Shown here piece by piece: positions 15,167 through 23,338 of a stretch of DNA of 64,000 nt. The notes below the pieces were generated by a model, which saw only the letters and a program-made list of their open reading frames with translations, made no database searches and was not told where the DNA came from. The stretch spans positions 1 to 64,000 of the forward strand of contig NZ_FOFP01000015.1 in the NCBI RefSeq assembly GCF_900110925.1. Reading direction: 5' to 3'. This DNA is from Pseudomonas cuatrocienegasensis. Its GTDB lineage: Bacteria; Pseudomonadota; Gammaproteobacteria; Pseudomonadales; Pseudomonadaceae. The position numbers and the translations under genes were made by a program. Position 1 is the first letter of the stretch, and each line of letters starts with the position of its first letter.

Positions 15167-18100
15167 ATGACTGCCCCTCTAGACGAATACATCCCGCTCG
15201 ATCGGACTTTCCATGAGCTAGCACTCGAGTCGGACGCGAACGACGATGTCGATCTGACTCGCCGTCTGGGGCAGCGCGAAAGCCTTCGTTGGCCCAGTCT
15301 TTTAAGCGAGTATCGCGTAATCCTGCTGTCGGAGGCTGGCTCGGGTAAAACGGAGGAAATCCGCAATACCGCCCGCAAGCTTCGACAAGAAGGAAAGCCT
15401 GCTTTCTTTGTTCGGATTGAGCACGTTAGTCAGGATTTCGAGGATGCCTTCGAAGAAGGCAGTTTCGAAGAGTTCAGTGCTTGGGCGGCGTCAGGAGAAG
15501 AAGGGTGGTTGCTTCTCGACTCGGTGGACGAAGCCAGGTTGCGCGACCCCAAAGACTTTGAACGTGCCATCAGAAAGCTCGGCCGGTTGCTCGCACCAGT
15601 ATCACAACAGGCACATATCGTCATCACAGGACGAACGACAGCATGGCGAGCGAAGACCGATTTGCTGCTGTGCAGTAACTCGCTTCCCTATCGCTCAGGC
15701 GAGAATGCTGCTGATGAGAACGCGTCAGCGGAGGAGGCGCGGGATATCGCCACCCACACAGTGGCGGTCGATGCAAACCTTACTGCCCCATTTAAAATCG
15801 TCGCGCTCGATGATCTTCACGGTGCACAGATCGACACATTTTTGCATGACAAAAATGTGGAGTACGTCAAGGCTTTCCGCGATGCTGTGGATCGAAAGGA
15901 TGCTTGGTCGCTGACCACCCGCCCGCAGGATCTGGCTGAACTCGTTGAGTTCTGGAATGACCATCAGCGGATCGGTTCACGTTTTGAGCTTATGCAGAGC
16001 AGTATTACTCGCCGCTTAGCGGAGCGTGACCAAGATCGTTCTGAGGCGCGTCCGATCTCGAGCGATAGCTTGCGTCTCGGAGCGCGCCTGGTGGCAGCCG
16101 CGACTACGCTAACCCAGGAGTCGGCGATTCGAGTCCCTGATGGGGTCAACAACGCGAAGGGTATCGCTATCCGGGAGGTTCTTACCGATTGGAACGACAC
16201 CGATTGCGCGACTTTACTCAGCCGGCCAATATTTGACGAGGGCATCTACGGTACGGTTCGTTTTCATCACCGATCGGTGCGCGAATATCTCACTGCCGAG
16301 TGGCTACATACGCTTATCGTCGACGAAGGCTCGCGTGAGCGGATTGAGAGTTTGTTCTTCCGGTCGCAGTATGGCATCGAAGTTATCGTCCCTACGATGC
16401 GGCCGGTACTGCCCTGGCTCGCCATACTAGACGGACGTATCCTCGCCCGAGTCCGTCGTCTCGCACCTGAAATTCTCTTCGAGGGTGGTGATCCGAGCCA
16501 GCTGCCGCGCGAAACGCGGAGCGATATCTTGTGTCAAGCCTGCGAGCAACTAGCACAGCCTGCGCATGGCCGGTCACTTACTGATTACTCAGCAGTTCAG
16601 CGCTTTGCGAATATAGATCTCACTGACGATATCAAGGCGCTGCTCGTCCAATATGCTGAGGACGATGATATCTCCTCGTTCTTGCTCCGTATGGTCTGGC
16701 AAGGGGAGATCAGGGGGGCCGCCTCCGAAGCCAAGAGTTTCGCGCTGGTTTCGCGTAACAAATACACGAGAATCGCGGCTTTTCGCGCGCTGGCGGCAGT
16801 CGGATCAGCCGCTGATCATGATGAGGTACGGTGCGCCTTACTTCACGAGAGCGAAGAGATTAGACGCGATTGGCTCGTCGAGCTGATTCCCGGGCTTCCG
16901 GAGAGCGGCAACGCCGTTGAATGGCTGCTCGCGGCGCTGGAGCGCACGCCAGCCAAAGAACAGTTCGCAGTTGACAGCCTGATGCGCTCTTTGTCGCAAC
17001 TGGTCACTGAATGGCCGTTGCTGCTTCTCCCCAGACTGCTTGCCGGCTTCCATGCCCTCCTGAAGAGGCCACCGGTCATCGAGCAGCGCTTTTGTGAGAT
17101 ATCGACGCGATACAGCTGGCTGGCGCAAGCCGCAGCTCAGACTGTTCGCCGCCTTATAGACGCTCGTGATCTGAGTGCACTCGAGCCCGCTGCGTTGTCG
17201 ATCCTGCGCACGCTACCTATTGCCCAGGGATATGGCGAATACGAGTTTCGCGACTTAAGTGGCGATCTTTCGAAACGTATCGTCGAATGGCCCGAACTCA
17301 ATCATGCGCTGTTCTGGCACGATGTTGCCGAAACACGCGCTGCCCTTGAGGTTAAGAAAGACGAACGTCTCATCGATTATTGGCAGGTCGGCATATTTGG
17401 TCATCTCTGGATGGTAGGTGCCGACAGCTTCGATACCGTGTGTGATGACATCGCTATCCGGACACTGTTAGACGACAAACTTGTCGCACTCACTTTAGCC
17501 TTTTCTATCTACCGAGAGAGTGGTCGTCCCGCTGCGTGGCGAGCTCGCTTGAAAGACCTTGCAAAGTGCGAGGGCGAGCTGAGGTCAACACTGGACGCGT
17601 TACTACGTCCTCCGGCCCAAGGCCGGCAAATCTGGAAGCAGCGCGAGGCGCGCTGGAAGAAGCAGGCGGCAAAGGACGTAGCGAACCGAGAAACGAATAA
17701 GCGCAAATGGAAGGAGCATCTCGACGCTAATATCGAGGCGCTGCGCGATCCGGGCGCTCAGGGGGTTATCACTAACGCCCAATATTATCTGCACCAGCGA
17801 ATGCGCGAGAACACCGATAGTTCCAACCAATGGAGTGAGGGAGACTGGTGCTCGCTCATCCCTGAGTTCGGTCAGTCGATTGCGCGAGCGTTCCGCGACG
17901 GTGCGGTTAACTTTTGGCGCTGCCATCGTCCGACATTACTTTCCGAGGGGGCTAAGCCTAATGTCACCCCCTTCAGCGTCATCTTTGGGCTTACAGGTTT
18001 GTCGATCGAGACACGAGAGCACCCTGGCTGGCTCAAGGACATCTCTATCGCGGAGGCAAATATTGCAACCCGCTTCGCGCTACACGAGCTCAACGGTTTT

Positions 18101-19501
18101 CCTAGTTGGTTGCCAGGGCTCTATGTGGCCTATCCCGAAGTAGTCATCGATGTTGTGATCACCGAGATTGACTATGAGCTCACAACAGAGAGTTCTGATA
18201 GCTCAAGCCACTATGTGCTCTATGACGCTAGCTGGAGCGGCAGTTGGATGTGGGATCGGCTCGCACCATTAATAATCGCTCGGTTACGCAAGCAGCCGAA
18301 GAATATCGGCAACCTGCGCTATATGCTCAGCGTCGTGCAAGGTTCATCGGTCGACGATGTGGCTATTGCGAAGCTAGCAGCACAAAAGACTAAAACGACC
18401 AAAAACCTTAGAGCCGCGCCGCTTTGGTTTGCGATGTGGGTGGGAGTTGATCCAGGGGTTGCTATTCCGGCGCTTGCTGCGCGGCTTGCCGAGATTAAGG
18501 GGATCGATAACCAAACACTTTTTGCTATGTGTTTTATCACGGCGCTAATTGGTGATCGCCGTCAAAACAGTAGTACTCGCCAAGCCTTCCGCACGGTCGA
18601 GCACATGAAAGCGCTTTACCTCCTGACGCACAACTATGTGCGTCTGGAGGATGACATCGAGCGCGCCGGAAATGGTGTGTACTCACCGGGCCTGCGCGAT
18701 GATGCTCAGGATGCACGCGATGCGCTGTTTTCGTTTATTAGGGAGACTCCAGGCAAAGAGGCTTTTCTTGCATTGATGGATATTTCACGCGCGCATCCCG
18801 CCGAAAAATCGCGTCCCTGGATGGCGTTTTATGCCAAGGCCAAAGCGACTCTTGATGCAGATGCTCATGCCTGGTCGCCACTGCAAGTACGCGACTTCCA
18901 CGATCGGCTAGAACGTACACCGACCAATCATCGTGATCTCTGGAGTCTTGCCGTCGATCGTATGCTTGATCTCAAGCATGATCTTGAGGAAGGCGATGCG
19001 AGCATCGCATCAATTCTGCAGCCAGTAGACCGAGAAACGGAGATCCGAAAATATATCGGAAACTGGTGCCGAGAGCGCTCAGGTGGTCGATATGTGATTC
19101 CACAAGAGGAGGAGCTCGCCGACGCCAAAAGGCCTGACCTGCGCTTTCATGGCGTTGGTTTCGATGGGCCGGTGCCGGTAGAGCTCAAGCTCGGCGACAA
19201 ATGGACCGGGCCGCATCTCTTTGAGCGCCTTGAGGTACAACTTTGTGGAGACTACCTTCGAGATCGGCGATCTAGCCGCGGGATATTTGCGCTCGTTTTT
19301 CATGGAGTCAAGGCCAGTTGGGATCTGCCGAATGGTAAACGTGCTGAGAGTTTCGGTGCCTTGATAGAAGCGCTTCAAAATCATTGGACTATCCTCGCGC
19401 CACAGTTCCCAGGTGTCGAAGAAATCAAGGTGATTGGGATCGATCTGACCAAGCGCGGTGTGGATACGAAAGCAGCATCAAAAAAGGTCGCTAGGAAGTG
19501 A
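15167..19501 (+). CDS. NACHT-like STAND NTPase with C-terminal PD-(D/E)XK nuclease signature
   Basis: This is a single 1444-aa protein. Near the N-terminus it has a P-loop (SEAGSGKTEE, about residues 55-64), a NACHT/STAND-style Walker B with acidic cluster (WLLLDSVDEARL, 114-125) and an ITGR sensor box (153-156). The middle holds helical repeats, HEAT-like around 530-600, the usual ligand-sensing part of STAND proteins. The end (about 1300-1410) reads KRPDLRF then PVELKLGDKW, a D...ExK pair (about Asp1325, Glu1339, Lys1341), followed by VQLCGDYL, the pattern of a PD-(D/E)XK nuclease. AAGGA precedes ATG 15167. This architecture fits an Avs/bNACHT-like sensor that cuts nucleic acid upon phage detection, as known relatives do; here that is inference. 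Confidence 0.8.
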   Translation: MTAPLDEYIPLDRTFHELALESDANDDVDLTRRLGQRESLRWPSLLSEYRVILLSEAGSGKTEEIRNTARKLRQEGKPAFFVRIEHVSQDFEDAFEEGSFEEFSAWAASGEEGWLLLDSVDEARLRDPKDFERAIRKLGRLLAPVSQQAHIVITGRTTAWRAKTDLLLCSNSLPYRSGENAADENASAEEARDIATHTVAVDANLTAPFKIVALDDLHGAQIDTFLHDKNVEYVKAFRDAVDRKDAWSLTTRPQDLAELVEFWNDHQRIGSRFELMQSSITRRLAERDQDRSEARPISSDSLRLGARLVAAATTLTQESAIRVPDGVNNAKGIAIREVLTDWNDTDCATLLSRPIFDEGIYGTVRFHHRSVREYLTAEWLHTLIVDEGSRERIESLFFRSQYGIEVIVPTMRPVLPWLAILDGRILARVRRLAPEILFEGGDPSQLPRETRSDILCQACEQLAQPAHGRSLTDYSAVQRFANIDLTDDIKALLVQYAEDDDISSFLLRMVWQGEIRGAASEAKSFALVSRNKYTRIAAFRALAAVGSAADHDEVRCALLHESEEIRRDWLVELIPGLPESGNAVEWLLAALERTPAKEQFAVDSLMRSLSQLVTEWPLLLLPRLLAGFHALLKRPPVIEQRFCEISTRYSWLAQAAAQTVRRLIDARDLSALEPAALSILRTLPIAQGYGEYEFRDLSGDLSKRIVEWPELNHALFWHDVAETRAALEVKKDERLIDYWQVGIFGHLWMVGADSFDTVCDDIAIRTLLDDKLVALTLAFSIYRESGRPAAWRARLKDLAKCEGELRSTLDALLRPPAQGRQIWKQREARWKKQAAKDVANRETNKRKWKEHLDANIEALRDPGAQGVITNAQYYLHQRMRENTDSSNQWSEGDWCSLIPEFGQSIARAFRDGAVNFWRCHRPTLLSEGAKPNVTPFSVIFGLTGLSIETREHPGWLKDISIAEANIATRFALHELNGFPSWLPGLYVAYPEVVIDVVITEIDYELTTESSDSSSHYVLYDASWSGSWMWDRLAPLIIARLRKQPKNIGNLRYMLSVVQGSSVDDVAIAKLAAQKTKTTKNLRAAPLWFAMWVGVDPGVAIPALAARLAEIKGIDNQTLFAMCFITALIGDRRQNSSTRQAFRTVEHMKALYLLTHNYVRLEDDIERAGNGVYSPGLRDDAQDARDALFSFIRETPGKEAFLALMDISRAHPAEKSRPWMAFYAKAKATLDADAHAWSPLQVRDFHDRLERTPTNHRDLWSLAVDRMLDLKHDLEEGDASIASILQPVDRETEIRKYIGNWCRERSGGRYVIPQEEELADAKRPDLRFHGVGFDGPVPVELKLGDKWTGPHLFERLEVQLCGDYLRDRRSSRGIFALVFHGVKASWDLPNGKRAESFGALIEALQNHWTILAPQFPGVEEIKVIGIDLTKRGVDTKAASKKVARK

Positions 19502-19640
19502 GGAAAAGGAACTGATATAAGCTAGGCCATCGCAGTATTAAAGTCAGAAGCATCTTGCTAGGCAGACGTGCGGTTCATACGGCCATGAACCGTCCTCGGA
19601 TGATCTGTGAGGTATCGGAAAGCGAAGGTGTTCAAAAATA

Positions 19641-19672
19641 CGAAGGTGCTCAATATTCTTTGAGCACCTTCG
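19641..19672 (-). terminator. Terminator of the alpA-repA-like operon
   Basis: CGAAGGTGCTCA and TGAGCACCTTCG form a perfect 12-bp stem with an 8-base loop. On the minus strand it is followed by TATTTTT, so it ends transcription of the leftward ATPase gene. It lies between that gene and the convergent NACHT-like gene. Confidence 0.75.
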
Positions 19673-19688
19673 AGTGAAGTGAGCATCT

Positions 19689-20744
19689 TCAGGTATAGGC
19701 GGGCAGCTCCCATGCCCATCCGCCCTGCATACCTGTTTTGCGTGAACGTATACCTAGCTGTTTCTGCGCTCTACGAATTGATGCCCAAGAGATGCATGAC
19801 TCTTCAGCTAAAGACTGCAGCGCAGTGATCGAGACGGGGCCTGCTTGCAGCGTGGCTTCAAGAAAGCTGCAAGCTTCCTGAGTCGCTGATGCTGGTCTCG
19901 CTCCACCCGTTCGCTCGATATCCGCCAAAATAGTTTCAGCACTTCCTTCGACGGCCTCTCCCCACCGGATGCAGGTTGTTTCCAGCTGCTCGTCTATCAC
20001 GATGGGCTCAACGAAATACTCTATCCCCCCTATATCGATCGAAACGTTCGACTTGGCCCGGACAAGCACCCGAGCTTCAGAATTATTAGCTTTCCCGGCC
20101 ACCAGTACCGTGCGAGCAAGTGCTGAGAATGCCTGGCTGCCGATGACTCGATCAGCTACAGAGGACTGAGAGGCGCTTTTGCTGAGGTGAGATATACCGA
20201 GCACAGAGCAGCAATGCTGTTCGGCAAAATCCACCACCATCTGTAGTCCCTGCCGAACTTCATTGGCTCGGTGCATGTCCCCACGAATGAGATTTATCAG
20301 TGGGTCGAAAATCAGCAATGAAACGCCGTCAATCCGTGCGGCTGCCTGGTTCAAAAGGGCAAAGTTGGCTGCAGGATCAAATTGTCGCCTGTTCCCACTC
20401 CGATCCCTGAGCCCTTCGATAATGTGCACGCGGGTTAGGTCTGCATCTGCAGCCGTAAGGCGAGGAATGATGGTGTCAGCTATACCATCCTCGCCGCTCC
20501 AAATTACGACGTTGCCAGCAGTCTCACTTTTGCTGCCGTCTGGCCAGTCACCACCTCTACTGAGCGTGGCGGCCAGCGAGATCGACAAGGTGGTTTTGCC
20601 GCATCCACCAGCGCCGGCAAGAATGGATAGCTTTCCCCTTGGTAGCCAGCCAGGCCAAATCCATTGGATTTTTTCCACTGGAATATCGACTGCCGCTGTG
20701 AGTTCTACCGCCCAGCCCGGCTGTTGAGGTGTTTGGCGCTGCAT
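19689..20744 (-). CDS. RepA-like AAA ATPase (helicase-type)
   Basis: This 351-aa P-loop ATPase has a Walker A GAGGCGKTTLSISLA (about residues 44-58) and a Walker B VSLLIFDPLINLIRG, with GISHLSKS and VIGSQAFSALARTVL downstream, typical of the RecA-fold RepA/AAA_25 group of plasmid and island proteins. A winged-helix-like region ends the protein (SWASIRRAQKQLGI). ATG 20744 overlaps the stop of the AlpA-like gene, so the two are translationally coupled. It probably unwinds or remodels DNA for island replication after excision. A longer start at 20771 is possible but lacks support. Confidence 0.8.
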   Translation of the reverse strand: MQRQTPQQPGWAVELTAAVDIPVEKIQWIWPGWLPRGKLSILAGAGGCGKTTLSISLAATLSRGGDWPDGSKSETAGNVVIWSGEDGIADTIIPRLTAADADLTRVHIIEGLRDRSGNRRQFDPAANFALLNQAAARIDGVSLLIFDPLINLIRGDMHRANEVRQGLQMVVDFAEQHCCSVLGISHLSKSASQSSVADRVIGSQAFSALARTVLVAGKANNSEARVLVRAKSNVSIDIGGIEYFVEPIVIDEQLETTCIRWGEAVEGSAETILADIERTGGARPASATQEACSFLEATLQAGPVSITALQSLAEESCISWASIRRAQKQLGIRSRKTGMQGGWAWELPAYT

Positions 20745-20959
20745 CACAGCGCCTCCCTTTGCCGAATCCAAGCCTGGATCTCGCTGTTACGCCAACCGAC
20801 GCTGGAGCCGCACAAAAGGCGCTGTCGCGGGAAAAGGCCTTCCGATATTTTCCGATAGATCGTTGACCGTTTTAGGCCGACGATTGCTTCGACATCGCGC
20901 AAACGAAGAATCTTGTCATCGTCGCCGACGTCGTCAAAGTTGCTAACGTGCATTGCCAT
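20744..20959 (-). CDS. AlpA-family excision regulator / DNA-binding protein
   Basis: The 71-aa protein is a single MerR-like winged helix-turn-helix: ILRLRDVEAIVGLKRSTIYRKISEGLFPRQ and a final WRNSEIQAWIRQRE. This is the AlpA/excisionase-type fold that controls integrase expression and directs excision in P4-like islands. It lies upstream of and overlaps the RepA-like ATPase gene. Two near ATGs (20959 and 20953) are possible starts. Confidence 0.85.
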   Translation of the reverse strand: MAMHVSNFDDVGDDDKILRLRDVEAIVGLKRSTIYRKISEGLFPRQRLLCGSSVGWRNSEIQAWIRQREAL

Positions 20960-21231
20960 AGGTTTTGAGTCCTAGGTCCTGAAGCGTGAGGCAGCGTCCT
21001 CCGGCACTACTGCTAAAAAGGGTAAAAGACGGATATCGGCTGGCTATATAGCGAGCACGGGCATTTGCCACACGCATAGATATATGCGCGTTTCCGAGAT
21101 TAATGTTCGGTAGCGTCGGAGGTCGTTGTGGGCTACAGAAATTCTAGGCCGTGAGGCTTCTAGGGGCAGAACGGACTGAGAGTGTTCTGCCCAGATACGC
21201 AAATCAACCAATGGCAGCTGATGCGGCCCGT

Positions 21232-21363
21232 TCAGCGGATACGAACGAGGCGAAAGTTTTTAACGTCGTTACCAGGGCGACGTGGCGGACCGTTGCGGAT
21301 CGATAGGGATCGCTTGGGACGAACGATTTTTAACATGCGAGCATGTTCGATAGCAACTCGCAT
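21232..21363 (-). CDS. 43-aa arginine-rich protein
   Basis: ATG 21363 is preceded by an excellent AAGGAGAG ribosome site. The frame runs 43 codons to TGA 21232-21234 and encodes a very basic peptide (MRVAIEHARMLKIVRPKRSL, then further Arg, Lys and Asn residues; about 12 Arg and 3 Lys). It lies between the integrase and AlpA-like genes in the same orientation. Size, charge and position suggest a small DNA-binding accessory factor such as an excisionase-like peptide, but I see no family match. The rest of the gap 20960-21421 shows no other gene. Confidence 0.5.
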   Translation of the reverse strand: MRVAIEHARMLKIVRPKRSLSIRNGPPRRPGNDVKNFRLVRIR

Positions 21364-21421
21364 GCCCCTCTCCTTGGTTGGGTAGGCATTGGCCCGACCA
21401 AGGGCGCAGTTGACAGAGCAT

Positions 21422-22627
21422 TTAGCTCTTTATCGAGTCCAAATAGTTGGCCCATGTCTGCATCATTTCGCGCCGCTCCGGCAAGAAAGTGGTTCGATCG
21501 TACGCACGTCCCAGCGGATTTTTTACCGTGTGAGCAAGCTGATGCTCTAGGAGGTCGGGGCGAAACCCCAGCACCTCAGCGCCTATGGTTCTCGCGGTCG
21601 CACGAAAGCCGTGCCCTGTCATTTCGTCGCCGCTGATGTCCATTCGGCGTAACGCACTAAGTACGGCATTGTTGGACATCGGCCGGTCGCCTCCTCGTGC
21701 CGAGGGGAAGGCGTACCGATGTCTGCCGGTGAGTGGTTTCAGCTCGCGCAGAATAGCGATTGCTTGCTGGCTTAGGGGAACCAAATGATCCGGGCGATCC
21801 TGTTTGGTGACAGTGAGCCCTTTCATCTTGTGGCCGGGAATCAGCCATTCTCCAGCATCCAGATTGACCTCCGACCATTCCATGTGTCGAAGGTCTCCGG
21901 GTCGGCAGAACAGCAACGGAGCCAGTTTTAACGCACAACAAACAGGCATCGTTCCGCTGTAGCTATCCAGTGCTTTAAGCAGAGCGCCGAGCTTTTCAGG
22001 GTCGGTCACGGCAGCAAAGTGTTTCACCCGCTTGGCTGGGAGAGTACGCGAGAGATTCCCGATCTGGTTGGGTGGGGTGATGCCGGCAGCTTCGGCGAAC
22101 TCGAAAATCTGTTTGTAGATCTGTGCAACACGACGCGCCGTCTCGCGAGCACCGCGCTTGATGATGCGCTGCAGGTTTTCGACCAGCATGGGCGTGCTGA
22201 TGCTGCTGATCGGGAGTTTTCCCAGCCAGGGGTAGGCATTGAGCTCAAGGCGCTGCCGCACCGTGCGGGTGTATTCAGGATCCCAGGATGACTCGCGAAT
22301 ACTCAACCACTGCGTGGCAACTGACTCAAAGGTGTGCTGGTGATCAAGCTGGCTGACCACCTTGGCCATACGCCTTTGCAGCGAAGGGTCTTGGCCGCCG
22401 GCAAGCTGAACACGAGCGTCATCACGCTTGCGCCGGGCCTCCTGTAGGCCAACCTCAGGATAAACACCAAGCGCCAAGCGCTTTTCCTTTCCCAGAAACC
22501 GGTACTTCAAACGCCAGTAACGGCCTCCGCTGGGCTGCACTTCCAGGTACAAACCTTGTTCGTCGTACAGGCGATAGGGCTTGTCCTGAGGCTTTGCGTT
22601 GCGGCAGTTGGTGTCTTTCAGGGGCAT
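21422..22627 (-). CDS. P4-type tyrosine integrase of island A
   Basis: The 401-aa protein opens with the arm-binding DUF4102 domain (MPLKDTNCRNAKPQDKPYRL, then LALGVYPEVGLQEARRKRDDAR) and ends with a tyrosine recombinase core: Arg in PLLFCRPGDLRHMEW, HGFRATART for His-x-x-Arg, EHQLAHTV, and the nucleophile Tyr in GRAYDRTTF. All catalytic residues are present. It catalyses insertion into and excision from the ssrA 3' end, which lies 174 bp from its start. ATG 22627 is preferred over GTG 22636 because GAGG lies 10-11 bp upstream of it. Arm-type repeats lie in its promoter, so integrase binding could repress its own expression. Confidence 0.95.
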   Translation of the reverse strand: MPLKDTNCRNAKPQDKPYRLYDEQGLYLEVQPSGGRYWRLKYRFLGKEKRLALGVYPEVGLQEARRKRDDARVQLAGGQDPSLQRRMAKVVSQLDHQHTFESVATQWLSIRESSWDPEYTRTVRQRLELNAYPWLGKLPISSISTPMLVENLQRIIKRGARETARRVAQIYKQIFEFAEAAGITPPNQIGNLSRTLPAKRVKHFAAVTDPEKLGALLKALDSYSGTMPVCCALKLAPLLFCRPGDLRHMEWSEVNLDAGEWLIPGHKMKGLTVTKQDRPDHLVPLSQQAIAILRELKPLTGRHRYAFPSARGGDRPMSNNAVLSALRRMDISGDEMTGHGFRATARTIGAEVLGFRPDLLEHQLAHTVKNPLGRAYDRTTFLPERREMMQTWANYLDSIKS

Positions 22628-22667
22628 TGGGGGCACATCCTCTCCGAGCGAGCTGATGAGCGTTTTA

Positions 22668-22688
22668 TGCCCCCATATATGCCCCCGT
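22668..22688. promoter_or_regulatory. Probable integrase arm-type sites in the integrase promoter
   Basis: TGCCCCCAT (22668-22676) and TGCCCCCGT (22680-22688) are direct repeats 12 bp apart between the integrase start and the att core. Matching pairs lie at the other two att copies. An inverted TGTGCCCCCAA lies at the integrase start (22628-22638). Confidence 0.6.
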
Positions 22689-22736
22689 CAACCGTGGGAT
22701 GCCCTGGGATTAGGTGGGAAAACGCGGGCAAGAAAA

Positions 22737-22774
22737 AAGCCGTAAGGCTTTGATTTCTCTAGGCTTTACGGCTT
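22737..22774 (-). terminator. Terminator downstream of ssrA
   Basis: AAGCCGTAAGGC and GGCTTTACGGCTT pair with one bulge around a 13-base loop, followed by a T-run on the minus strand. It lies 26 bp beyond the tmRNA 3' end. It is inside the island, so the island supplies a new terminator to ssrA. Confidence 0.7.
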
Positions 22775-22800
22775 TTCTGGGTCTTCCTGGGAAGACAAAA

Positions 22801-22823
22801 TGGTGGAGCCGGGGGGATTTGAA
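22801..22823. repeat. ssrA: attachment core at the ssrA 3' end (right end of island A)
   Basis: The last 23 bases of ssrA, including the CCA tail, are repeated exactly at 5446-5468. This copy is part of the working tmRNA gene. Confidence 0.88.
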
Positions 22824-23192
22824 CCCCCGTCCGCCAGTTCTCCACTGTCGGTACTACATGCTTAGCCGTGTCTATTGAGTTAATCCGCAGCCGCCCGACG
22901 GGCAGGGTGCTTTGGACGAGTTGTGTAAGTTTTAGCCACTTCGTCCACAACGTACTACGCGGCGATCCTGTTCTGCATGACAATCACTTCAGGTTTACAG
23001 GCATCCCCTAGTGATCGCTGGAGCCGAAGCTACCAGAAGGACTAGTCGCGCCGCTTACGCAGCGAGAGCGTAGCCCTCGTAGTTTTCGTCATTGGCAACT
23101 ATAGAAAGTTGCAACAGTGGATTTACGACTTCTGTTACCAAGTCGGCATGCACCTAGAGCTTCGCTACCGGCGTCGAATCCTAATCGGCCCC
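22801..23192 (-). ncRNA. ssrA: tmRNA (transfer-messenger RNA)
   Basis: The 392-nt gene reads 5' GGGGCCGATTAGGATTCGAC at 23192 and ends in a T-arm, acceptor strand and encoded CCA at 22801. The mRNA-like part at 23055-23096 encodes the tag ANDENYEGYALAA followed by TAA, with the resume codon GCC. It rescues ribosomes stalled on broken mRNA and tags the product for proteolysis, together with SmpB, encoded 11 kb to the right. The 3' end serves as the island integration site and remains intact. Confidence 0.97.
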
Positions 23193-23338
23193 AAAACTGG
23201 TCAGCGTTACGCGGTGACGGGCCTAGTCTACGCCAAAGCCTGTGCTGCGTCGACCTGCGCGGCGGCGTGGGCGTGGGGACTCTGTGCGGCTATGATGGCG
23301 ACCTGTGCTGTTGCCCTGTCTTTGGATGAGACCCACGT

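Noticed and set aside
15167..19501. Classification as a named Avs type
   Set aside because: The nuclease lies at the C-terminus and the sensor part cannot be matched by eye, so no Avs number is assigned.
21182..21385. Plus-strand open frame between AlpA-like and integrase genes
   Set aside because: The opposite strand carries the 43-aa gene with an excellent ribosome site; the plus frame has none.
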